NCBI GenBank assembly: GCA_964355045.1
Contig: CAYHCM010000178.1
Span: forward strand, 1-6,769
Reading direction: 5' to 3'
Length of the DNA: 6,769 bases
From: JABWCE01 sp964355045
Lineage (GTDB): Bacteria; Bacteroidota; Bacteroidia; NS11-12g; UBA9320
Each line of letters begins with the position of its first letter. Positions within the stretch are counted from its first letter, which is position 1. Under the pieces are notes generated by a model, which saw only the letters and a list, made by a program, of their open reading frames with translations, made no database searches and was not told the DNA's origin. Shown one piece after another: positions 1 to 6,221 of the stretch. The position numbers and the translations under genes are program-made.

Positions 1-47
1 GCCCTTTATACTTATTTGTTCACCAATAAAATGAATGTATTAATACC

Positions 48-1688
48 ATGAATTACTCTAACGAACTGATTTCTCTTATATTTCCCAAAACACTTCCAAC
101 TCCTGATGAGTTGGAAGCAAAATTTCCCAAAAGACAGTTGCCGGATGGGGCCATTGTAACGCGTTTTGCCCCCAGCCCAACCGGGTTTATACATATTGGA
201 GGAATTTATATCGCCATGATCGGGAAGAATCTTGCCCGCCATTCACAAGGCGTATATTTTATCAGGATTGAAGATACCGACCAAAACCGGAAGGTGGACG
301 ATTTTCAAACTCATTTTGATAAAACTTTTGAATATTTTAATATTACGTCGGATGAAAATGATGAGAATTCTGATTGGGGACCCTATACGCAATCCGAACG
401 TTCGGATTTTTATTTGTCGTATGTAAAATCTTTGGTAGAAAAGAACCTGGCTTATCCATGTTTTTGTACCAAAGAAACCCTTGAAGAACAAAGCAATAAG
501 CAGCGTGAAGAAAAAGTTGATATTGGCTATTATGGTCCGTGGGCCTCATGCAGGAATATGCATGCGGATGAAGTGGAGAACCGCATCCGGTCGGGCGAAT
601 CGTATGTCATTCGCTTTAAGGCAAACGGTAGCGGTGGCATTGTATTTGATGATTTGATTCGTGGAAAGATAAAAGCAAAGGATAATATAAATGATGTTGT
701 TATTTTAAAATCTTCCTCAAATTCCTTACCACTACCAACCTACCATCTTGCTCATGCTGTGGATGATCATTTGATGAGAGTGAATCTTGTTCTTCGCTCC
801 GATGAGTGGTTACCTTCAGTTCCACTGCATTTTCAACTTTTTGATGCCCTCGGTTTTGAAAGAATTCCATATGCACATATTTCTCCTTTGATGAAATTAG
901 ATGGAAACTCGAGACGGAAATTATCAAAAAGGAAAGACCCTGAAGCATCGGTTGTTTATTATTTAGAACAAGGATACCCGGCTAATTCTCTTATTATCTA
1001 TCTTACAGGACTTGCTAATTCAAGATTGGCAGAGGGTTCTCTTGAAAACTGCCTATCTGAACCTATTAAATTAAATGAGATGCAAATATCCGGGGCCTTA
1101 ATGGATATGGATAAGTTAAAAGATGTTTCCTCCAATTATGTGGCGACACTGAGCGCTCCCGAAATACAGGATGCAATCATTGCCTGGGCACAGGAATATG
1201 ACACAGAGTTATCTGATTTAATTAAAAATAATTGGGATTATGCCAATATAGTGATAGATGCCGACCGATTTAATTCAGGAAGAATACGGAAAGACCTATA
1301 CCGATGGAGCGATTTCAGATCATTGTATGGTTTCTTTTTTAATGAACTTTTCCAGGTAATTTCAAGCCCCGATGATGAAAGATTGGCAAACTATCCAAAT
1401 GAAGTTATCCGTAAATTTTTAAAGGAATTCCAAAATAACTATGAGGAAGGCAATGATAATTCAGAATGGTTCGAGAATATTAAAAAGATTGCCGTGTCGT
1501 CAAATTTTGCATTGAATAATAAGGAATATAAGGAGGATCCCGATCGTTATGTTGGCACCATAAAAGATGTCACAGATATTCTGCGTATTGCCATAACAGG
1601 CAAAAGCTCGAGCCCAAGTTTGTACGAAGTTTGTAAAATTCTTGGCCGAAAAGAAGTTATAAGACGTATTCACTTGCTAACCGTATAG
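48..1688 (+). CDS. gltX: Glutamate--tRNA ligase, long atypical form
   Basis: This cytoplasmic class I aminoacyl-tRNA synthetase joins glutamate to tRNA(Glu) using ATP. Visible in its 546 residues are the APSPTG-x2-HIGG signature at 41-52 (the HIGH box, with Gly last as is common in GluRS), RIEDTD at 73-78, GPYTQSER at 111-118, a DEWLPS block at 252-257 and the KLSKR (KMSKS-type) loop at 291-295. C138, C140 and C168, perhaps with H172, resemble the zinc site of some GluRS enzymes, with altered spacing. The C-terminal third is the helical anticodon-binding region, ending in a typical SLYEVCKILGRKEV-like segment. The protein is longer than the usual 470-505 residues and has about 33 residues before the catalytic core. 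From memory, this N-terminus and the KLSKRKDPEA motif resemble a clostridial-type GluRS more than the usual Bacteroidota GltX. The ATG at 48 is the only in-frame ATG after the TAA at 27-29. glnS follows 91 bases downstream. The GluRS assignment is firm; whether it is the cell's only GluRS is unknown. Confidence 0.93.
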   Translation: MNYSNELISLIFPKTLPTPDELEAKFPKRQLPDGAIVTRFAPSPTGFIHIGGIYIAMIGKNLARHSQGVYFIRIEDTDQNRKVDDFQTHFDKTFEYFNITSDENDENSDWGPYTQSERSDFYLSYVKSLVEKNLAYPCFCTKETLEEQSNKQREEKVDIGYYGPWASCRNMHADEVENRIRSGESYVIRFKANGSGGIVFDDLIRGKIKAKDNINDVVILKSSSNSLPLPTYHLAHAVDDHLMRVNLVLRSDEWLPSVPLHFQLFDALGFERIPYAHISPLMKLDGNSRRKLSKRKDPEASVVYYLEQGYPANSLIIYLTGLANSRLAEGSLENCLSEPIKLNEMQISGALMDMDKLKDVSSNYVATLSAPEIQDAIIAWAQEYDTELSDLIKNNWDYANIVIDADRFNSGRIRKDLYRWSDFRSLYGFFFNELFQVISSPDDERLANYPNEVIRKFLKEFQNNYEEGNDNSEWFENIKKIAVSSNFALNNKEYKEDPDRYVGTIKDVTDILRIAITGKSSSPSLYEVCKILGRKEVIRRIHLLTV

Positions 1689-1712
1689 TTTCGCTGTAAA
1701 AAGATAAGTGTG

Positions 1713-1738
1713 ATTGGGAATAGAGAGAATATTCCAAT
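1713..1738. repeat. Imperfect inverted repeat between gltX and glnS
   Basis: ATTGGGAATA (1713-1722) can pair with TATTCCAAT (1730-1738), leaving one bulged G and a seven-base loop GAGAGAA. No run of T follows, so it is not a standard Rho-independent terminator. A second, perfect 12-base palindrome, AATTTTAAAATT, lies at 1753-1764, just before the glnS start. Either could be an RNA structure controlling glnS expression or a chance feature of AT-rich spacer. The pairing is seen directly; function is not shown. Confidence 0.35.
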
Positions 1739-1779
1739 TAAAGGTAGAATAGAATTTTAAAATTATATGATAAAACAGA

Positions 1780-3459
1780 ATGATAGAACATAAAAAGGAC
1801 GAAGAAAAATCACTTAATTTCCTGGAAGAAATTGTTGATGCTGATTTAAAATCGGGAAAATATAAAAATATTCTTACCCGTTTTCCGCCTGAACCTAACG
1901 GATACCTGCATATCGGGCACAGCAAATCCATTTGCATCAATTTTGGCCTGGCAAAAAAATACGGAGGTGAAACCAATCTGCGTTTTGACGATACCAATCC
2001 AACAACCGAAGATGTAGAATATGTTGACAGCATTAAAGCCGACATCAAATGGTTAGGATTTGAATGGGCCAATGAATTTTATGCCAGTGATTATTTTCCG
2101 CAACTTTATGAATTTGCATTGAAATTAATACGTAAAGGTTTGGCTTATGTGGATGATTCTACCTCCGAAGAAATAGCTTCGATGAAGGGAACACCGACAG
2201 AGGCGGGGAAAAATAGTCCTTACCGTGACCGTTCACCTCAGGAAAACGAAGAGCTTTTTATTAAAATGAAAAACGAGGAGTTCCCTGAAGGTTCAAAGAC
2301 ATTACGTGCAAAAATTGATATGGCATCGAACAACATGCTTATGCGGGACCCTGTTATATATCGCATCAAGTTTGCGCATCATCACCGCACGGGAAGCCAA
2401 TGGTGCATTTACCCGATGTATGATTTTGCACACGGCCAAAGCGATTCAATTGAAAACATAACCCATAGCATTTGCACCCTGGAGTTTATTCCTCATCGCG
2501 ATCTATACAACTGGTGTATAGAAAAACTCGAAATTTATCCATCTAAACAATATGAGTTTGCCCGACTCAATTTAAATTACACGATAATGAGCAAACGCAA
2601 ACTACTGCAATTAGTGAACGATAAGCATGTTAACGGTTGGGATGACCCCCGTATGCCTACTCTTTCAGGTATGCGCAGAAGAGGATATACCCCAAAAGCC
2701 ATTCGTGATTTTGCAGAACGTGTGGGTGTTGCAAGGCGTGAAAATCTGATTGATATTTCACTTCTTGAATTTTTTGTACGCGAAGATTTGAACCACATTG
2801 CTCAACGAAGAATGGTTGTTTTTGACCCATTGAAAATTGTAATCACTAATTATCCTGAAGGACATTCCGAAATTTTGCACGGCGAAAATAATCCCGAGCA
2901 ACAAAGCCAAGGGTCCCGCAACCTTCCATTCAGCCGAGAGATTTATATAGAGAAGGAAGATTACATGGAAAATCCGCCAAAGAATTTTTTTAGATTGGGA
3001 ATTGGTAAACAGGTGCGTTTAAAGCACGCTTACATCATCACCGGCAACGAAGCCATAAAAGATGAAAACGGAGAGGTCACCGAACTGCGATGTACTTATG
3101 TTCCTGAAAGTCGCAGCGGTAGTGATAAATCGGGTATAAAAGTTCAGGGTACCTTGCATTGGGTAAATATTAAGGATGCCATTCCTATTGAAATTCTGGA
3201 ATATGACCGCCTGTTTAAAGTTGAGAATCCTGCAAATGAGGAAGGGGATTTTAAAGATTACATCAATGAAAGTAGTTTAACGGTAATTCCAAAAGCATAT
3301 GCAGAGCCCGAAATCATAAACGCCAATCCCGATGAAAGGTATCAGTTTTTGCGCAAAGGATATTTTTGTTTGGACCTTAGCTCTACCTCGGAAAAAATAG
3401 TGTTCAACAGAACGGTTACATTGAAAGATGCCTGGGCAAAGGATATGAAAAAAAGATAA
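1780..3459 (+). CDS. glnS: Glutamine--tRNA ligase
   Basis: This cytoplasmic class I synthetase charges tRNA(Gln) directly with glutamine, so the cell need not rely only on the Glu-tRNA(Gln) amidotransferase route. At 559 residues it has the usual bacterial GlnRS length and all its landmarks: FPPEPNGYLHIGH with HIGH at 44-47, RFDDTNP at 68-74, CIYPMYDFAHG at 209-219 (including the tyrosine that helps select glutamine in E. coli), THSICTLEF at 228-236, MSKRK at 270-274 and DDPRMPT at 288-294. The C-terminal half, from about 345, is the two-beta-barrel anticodon-binding region, ending in a conserved GYFCLD...FNRTV segment at 527-546. The ATG at 1780 gives the expected short leader before the catalytic domain. 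Spacing to gltX is 91 bases, so co-transcription is plausible but unproven. No damage or missing catalytic motif is seen, and I consider no alternative function likely. Confidence 0.98.
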   Translation: MIEHKKDEEKSLNFLEEIVDADLKSGKYKNILTRFPPEPNGYLHIGHSKSICINFGLAKKYGGETNLRFDDTNPTTEDVEYVDSIKADIKWLGFEWANEFYASDYFPQLYEFALKLIRKGLAYVDDSTSEEIASMKGTPTEAGKNSPYRDRSPQENEELFIKMKNEEFPEGSKTLRAKIDMASNNMLMRDPVIYRIKFAHHHRTGSQWCIYPMYDFAHGQSDSIENITHSICTLEFIPHRDLYNWCIEKLEIYPSKQYEFARLNLNYTIMSKRKLLQLVNDKHVNGWDDPRMPTLSGMRRRGYTPKAIRDFAERVGVARRENLIDISLLEFFVREDLNHIAQRRMVVFDPLKIVITNYPEGHSEILHGENNPEQQSQGSRNLPFSREIYIEKEDYMENPPKNFFRLGIGKQVRLKHAYIITGNEAIKDENGEVTELRCTYVPESRSGSDKSGIKVQGTLHWVNIKDAIPIEILEYDRLFKVENPANEEGDFKDYINESSLTVIPKAYAEPEIINANPDERYQFLRKGYFCLDLSSTSEKIVFNRTVTLKDAWAKDMKKR

Positions 3460-3475
3460 ATTTAAATTGTATTCG

Positions 3476-3483
3476 TAAATTTG
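3476..3483 (+). promoter_or_regulatory. Bacteroidota -7 promoter element before lipoprotein gene
   Basis: TAAATTTG fits the Bacteroidota -7 consensus TAnnTTTG exactly and ends five bases before the ATG at 3489. No good -33 TTG/TTTG element is found at the usual 17-23 base spacing, so support rests on the -7 box and its position. Transcription usually begins a few bases downstream of this box, which would put the start at or next to the ATG. Confidence 0.5.
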
Positions 3484-3488
3484 TCTCA

Positions 3489-3992
3489 ATGAAATCGATA
3501 TATTTTTATTTAACTTTCTTAATTTTATTAGGGTCATGCACTATTCGATTCGACAGGGTTCCAAAAAATACCCTCATCGAATTTCCAAAAGAATTGTGTG
3601 GTAAATATTTATTTAAAAACATTAAAGAAGCGGATAGCACTTTTTTAGAAATCACTTCTAAAACCATATTATTTTCAGAGAGTAAAAGCTTACGAGGCGG
3701 TGGGTTGTCAGACTCTATAAAGTTGGCCAAAGGAAAAAGTTATTATTATTTATGTCTTGGAGACAGCCTTAAAAATAAGTTTGTTTGGGATGTTTATCCC
3801 TTAAAAATTTCGGGCAAAAAACTCTATTTATTTGCTCTGGATGCCGATTATTATAAAAAATCCATCAAAAAATATTTTACCCCTATTGCCGGTTTTGAAG
3901 ATCTTTATGAAATGAATGAAGAAAAACTGGATAAATTTTGCGGCAAAAAATTAAAAGGTAAAAATGCGTTGAAATTGATAAGAGTTGAATAA
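3489..3992 (+). CDS. Small predicted lipoprotein of unknown function
   Basis: I do not recognise this 167-residue protein. Its first 17 residues form a lipoprotein signal peptide: one early lysine (K2), a hydrophobic stretch (residues 4-14) and a lipobox LGSC with the lipidated cysteine at C17. It should therefore be exported and anchored in a membrane. The residues just after the cysteine (TIRF) lack the acidic signal linked to surface display in Bacteroidota, so a periplasm-facing location is the better guess. The mature part is lysine-rich and rich in short beta-like segments, with three further cysteines (C37, C89, C151). It could be a small beta-sheet lipocalin-like or membrane-associated domain, but no signature supports this. 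It starts 29 bases after glnS with its own promoter-like box, so it need not belong to the synthetase operon. The start is set by the signal peptide. Confidence 0.8.
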   Translation: MKSIYFYLTFLILLGSCTIRFDRVPKNTLIEFPKELCGKYLFKNIKEADSTFLEITSKTILFSESKSLRGGGLSDSIKLAKGKSYYYLCLGDSLKNKFVWDVYPLKISGKKLYLFALDADYYKKSIKKYFTPIAGFEDLYEMNEEKLDKFCGKKLKGKNALKLIRVE

Positions 3993-3993
3993 T

Positions 3994-4020
3994 GATTGAA
4001 TACAATCTATTTACTTTTTT
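3994..4020 (+). terminator. Weak candidate terminator after the lipoprotein gene
   Basis: GATTG (3994-3998), a four-base loop AATA and CAATC (4003-4007) form a perfect but short five-base-pair stem, followed by TATTTACTTTTTT. It sits directly after the TAA at 3990-3992, the right place for a terminator. The stem has only two G-C pairs and the T-run is interrupted and begins late, so it may be inefficient or fortuitous. The T-run continues into TTTTTTAAAAAA (4015-4026), itself a palindrome. Confidence 0.3.
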
Positions 4021-4042
4021 AAAAAATTGAGTTTGATTTTAC

Positions 4043-4050
4043 TAAATTTG
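4043..4050 (+). promoter_or_regulatory. Bacteroidota -7 promoter element before the toxin-antitoxin pair
   Basis: TAAATTTG is a perfect TAnnTTTG match ending five bases before the antitoxin ATG at 4056, the same arrangement as at the preceding gene. The nearest upstream TTG (4027-4029) lies only 13 bases away, closer than the usual -33 spacing, so the -33 element is weak or absent. If used, this promoter would drive both genes from a nearly leaderless transcript. No clear palindromic antitoxin operator is visible around it. Confidence 0.5.
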
Positions 4051-4055
4051 CTACT

Positions 4056-4262
4056 ATGAAAGTATTGTTAGACATACCCGATAATAAAGCAGCCTCATTG
4101 ATGGATGTGCTTAAAAGTATAAAATATTTAAAAACTACCACCCTTGTTGATTCTAAAGCGGAATTGATGGCTGATATTAAGGAAGCGGTTGAGGAAATGA
4201 AATTGATAAAAGCTGGAAAGAAAGAAGGCAGAGATGCTGAAGAATTTCTGAATGGATTATAA
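4056..4262 (+). CDS. Antitoxin of a type II toxin-antitoxin pair
   Basis: This 68-residue protein is inferred to be the antitoxin that binds and neutralises the toxin encoded directly downstream. It begins with a beta-strand-like MKVLLDIPD segment followed by a helix (about 11-24), a possible dimerisation or DNA-binding part. A long charged helix follows (about 34-53), then a KKEGRDAEEFLNGL tail, the kind of exposed C-terminal region that wraps a RelE-family toxin. The assignment rests on size, order and the 11-base overlap with a recognisable RelE/HigB-like toxin. It matches small proteins that recur before such toxins in Bacteroidota, but I cannot name a Pfam family with certainty. Antitoxins of this kind usually repress their own promoter, helped by the toxin; the sequence does not show an operator. 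The ATG at 4056 lies directly behind the promoter-like box. Confidence 0.75.
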   Translation: MKVLLDIPDNKAASLMDVLKSIKYLKTTTLVDSKAELMADIKEAVEEMKLIKAGKKEGRDAEEFLNGL

Positions 4263-4581
4263 TGTTAAAACAATTGAGGTATTTGAAAGACAGTCGAAAA
4301 AACTGATTAAAAAATACGCTTCTTTAAAAAATGAACTTTTAGTATTAATTCAGGAACTTAAACATAATCCAACTCTTGGTGTAGCCATTGGAAAAAATTG
4401 TTATAAGATTAGAATAGCAATTGCCTCAAAGGGAAAAGGAAAAAGAGGTGGAGGTAGGATAATCACAAATACTGTGATTTATAAAAAAAGAGTTTACTTA
4501 CTAACTATTTATGATAAATCAGAAAAAGATGATTTATCAGATGATGAACTTGAAAACCTTTTAAAACAAATTCCGGAATAG
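4252..4581 (+). CDS. RelE/HigB-like type II toxin
   Basis: This 109-residue protein looks like a RelE/ParE-superfamily toxin. Most relatives are ribosome-dependent mRNA endonucleases that stop translation when the antitoxin is degraded. Visible features are an N-terminal strand and helical hairpin (about 5-38, VFERQSKKLIKKY onward), a YKIRIAIASKGKGKRGGGR stretch at 51-69 that matches the basic core strands of the family, and a LLTIYDKSEKDDLSDDEL segment at 83-100 typical of HigB/RelE_2-type members. Candidate active-site residues are the basic K52, R54, K60, K62, K64, R65 and R69, with Y87 near the end. The ATG overlaps the antitoxin's last codons by 11 bases, which indicates translational coupling and supports this start. 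The gene is full length and uninterrupted, so the pair is probably functional. The RelE fold is likely; the actual target is inference. Confidence 0.85.
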   Translation: MDYNVKTIEVFERQSKKLIKKYASLKNELLVLIQELKHNPTLGVAIGKNCYKIRIAIASKGKGKRGGGRIITNTVIYKKRVYLLTIYDKSEKDDLSDDELENLLKQIPE

Positions 4582-4663
4582 AATTTATAAGTACTGTTTT
4601 TCATTTTTTGCCGCATTCTCATTTACCAATTAATTCCCTTAATTTGCCCTCCTTTATTTAATC

Positions 4664-6100
4664 ATGAAAAAACTTTTCCGCTATCTTCTTCCTTCCTCCA
4701 TAGGTATTCTTTCCGTTTATTTTATTTTGTGGTATATGTCCACGGTGGCTGGATGGATAAGCCCGGGTTTTTATTTGGATGTCATTCGTTGGGTTGGCGA
4801 AATCCTTCTGTTGATTTATGCTATCAAGCGCAACAATCTTACAATTTGGATTTTTACAAGCATGTTTTTCGGTGCTGAAATTGGTCTGTATTCCAAATTT
4901 ATTGTTGCTAAATTTAAAGAGATAGGCATTGACTTTCCAAATATTGCTGCCAGTGGAAACATGCTTGGAAAAATATTTTTAAGGTGTATTAAAACTATTA
5001 TTGCCCCCTTATTATTCGCTACTTTGGTGGTTGGTATTGCCGGACATTCCGATTTAAAGCAGGTTGGTCGCATGGGATTGAAAGCCTTAATCTATTTTGA
5101 ACTCGTTACCACCGTGGCCTTATTCATCGGTTTGGTAGTTGTTAATATTACAAAACCCGGCGCAGGATTTATAAAGCCTGATACTATTAATGAAGTAGTA
5201 ATTCCTGTTAGTCCTAAAACCTGGCAAGATCATATCATTGAAATTTTTCCTGAAAATTTTGCCAAATCGGTGGCAGATGGTGCCATTCTTCAGGTAGTTA
5301 TTTTTAGTATTTTGTTTGGAATTGGTCTGGCCATGGTAGCCGAAGTCAAACGCAAACCCATGATTTCATTTTGTGAAAGCCTGAGTGAAGTGATGTTTAA
5401 ATTTACCAATATCGTCATGCTGTTTGCCCCGTTTGCTGTAGGTGGCGCCATTGCCTACACGGTTAGTACCATGGGCATGGACATGTTTTTGCCTCTGGCC
5501 AAATTAGTTGGTTCTTTATATCTCGGGTTGCTCATTTTTGTGTTCGGGGTTTTATTACCCATTGCTTTAATTGTAAAAGTTCCAATTGTAAAATTTGCGA
5601 AAGCCATTTCAGAACCGGTAAGTATAGCCTTTGCCACCGCAAGTTCCGAATCGGCATTGCCACGGGCCATGGAAGAAATGGAACGCATAGGGGTTCCTCC
5701 AAAAATAGTCGGTTTTGTATTGCCCACAGGCTATAGTTTCAATCTGGATGGTACCACTCTTTATCTTTCGTTGGCCAGTATTTTTGTGGCACAAGTTGCC
5801 GGTATTGAACTTACCATTTGGGAGCAAGTTTTAATTTGCCTCACACTTATGCTTACCAGCAAAGGTGTGGCCGGAGTAGCCCGTGCCAGCATGGTTATTT
5901 TAGCCGCTACCGTCAGTCAGTTTAATATGCCCATGTGGCCGGTTTATTTAATAATGGCGGTGGACGTATTGATGGATATGGGCCGCACGGCCGTAAATGT
6001 AATTGGAAATTGCCTTGCTTCAATAGTAGTTGCCAAGTGGGAAGGAGAATACAATCCTAACATGGATGATGAAAAAATATTGGAAGTTAAGGAATTTTAA
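4664..6100 (+). CDS. Glutamate/aspartate:cation symporter, GltP-like (DAACS family)
   Basis: This inner-membrane protein of the dicarboxylate/amino acid:cation symporter family should import acidic amino acids using an ion gradient. Hairpin 1 carries TASSESALPR at 325-334, TM7 has GYSFNLDGTTLY with NLDGT at 360-364, hairpin 2 has TSKGVAGVARAS at 398-409, and TM8 has DVLMDMGRTAVNVIGN at 434-449. Against archaeal GltPh, D438 and R441 match the residues that bind the substrate amino group and side-chain carboxylate (D394, R397), favouring glutamate/aspartate over C4-dicarboxylates. N449 replaces the sodium-site D405. E. coli GltP, a proton symporter, shares this Asn and much of the hairpin and TM7-8 sequence, so proton coupling is my inference. 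The protein is 478 residues, about 40 longer than E. coli GltP. The excess is N-terminal and holds two extra hydrophobic stretches (about 7-31 and 40-54) before the usual TM1 (about 59-80). It sits 82 bases after the toxin gene and has only a weak promoter-like TTAATTTG (4639-4646). Confidence 0.93.
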   Translation: MKKLFRYLLPSSIGILSVYFILWYMSTVAGWISPGFYLDVIRWVGEILLLIYAIKRNNLTIWIFTSMFFGAEIGLYSKFIVAKFKEIGIDFPNIAASGNMLGKIFLRCIKTIIAPLLFATLVVGIAGHSDLKQVGRMGLKALIYFELVTTVALFIGLVVVNITKPGAGFIKPDTINEVVIPVSPKTWQDHIIEIFPENFAKSVADGAILQVVIFSILFGIGLAMVAEVKRKPMISFCESLSEVMFKFTNIVMLFAPFAVGGAIAYTVSTMGMDMFLPLAKLVGSLYLGLLIFVFGVLLPIALIVKVPIVKFAKAISEPVSIAFATASSESALPRAMEEMERIGVPPKIVGFVLPTGYSFNLDGTTLYLSLASIFVAQVAGIELTIWEQVLICLTLMLTSKGVAGVARASMVILAATVSQFNMPMWPVYLIMAVDVLMDMGRTAVNVIGNCLASIVVAKWEGEYNPNMDDEKILEVKEF

Positions 6101-6183
6101 TCGGGAAAATTAAATGTTCCATCCCGCTTTACCACTAAATATCCCCGCTTTACCAACGGCCTAAGCAATTCGTTTTCAAGGCT
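6097..6183 (-). pseudogene. Possible minus-strand coding remnant
   Basis: Read on the minus strand, the gap after the transporter gives a protein-like tail, LENELLRPLVKRGYLVVKRD followed by GTFNFPD and a TAA at 6099-6097. There is no ATG in this frame, and the stretch opens right after a TGA at 6186-6184. A single-base shift near 6178 would join it to a second open stretch reading TKLVHDEAL further upstream. This might be the decayed end of a lost convergent gene. Short open stretches of this size also arise by chance, and its repeated VKR pattern comes from the direct repeat, so support is weak. Confidence 0.15.
6123..6155. repeat. 12-base direct repeat upstream of the TonB-like gene
   Basis: CCCGCTTTACCA occurs at 6123-6134 and again at 6144-6155, exactly 21 bases apart start to start. 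The match extends to ATCCC(C)GCTTTACCA if one extra C is allowed in the second copy. Two helical turns of spacing would place both copies on the same DNA face, as for tandem regulator sites. The repeat ends 39 bases before the -7 element of the next gene. The repeat is observed; a regulatory role is inference. Confidence 0.55.
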
Positions 6184-6194
6184 TCATCATGCAC

Positions 6195-6202
6195 TAACTT
6201 TG
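6195..6202 (+). promoter_or_regulatory. Bacteroidota -7 promoter element before the TonB-like gene
   Basis: TAACTTTG matches the TAnnTTTG consensus and ends 19 bases before the ATG at 6222, which leaves a short leader of about a dozen bases. A TTCG at 6169-6172, 22 bases upstream, is a three-of-four match to the -33 TTTG element. This is the most conventionally placed promoter in the window. Confidence 0.5.
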
Positions 6203-6221
6203 TATTACAAATTACGAAGTT

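Noticed and set aside
11..18. CTTATTTG as a -7 promoter element for gltX
   Set aside because: The first two bases do not match TAnnTTTG, and too little upstream sequence is present to look for a -33 element.
1677..2072. Minus-strand open frame of 131 codons over the start of glnS
   Set aside because: It lies opposite the strongly conserved catalytic region of glnS, and its translation is low-complexity and unlike any protein I know. It is a shadow of the real gene.
4639..4646. TTAATTTG as a promoter for the transporter gene
   Set aside because: It departs from TAnnTTTG at the second position and has no TTG at the right distance; the TTTG at 4607-4610 is about 28 bases away. It is too weak to list as a feature.
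4647..4655. CCCTCCTTT just before the transporter start, identical in part to the 3' end of 16S rRNA
   Set aside because: It has the sense of the anti-Shine-Dalgarno itself, so it cannot pair with it as a ribosome binding site. An eight-base match in a pyrimidine-rich spacer is likely chance.
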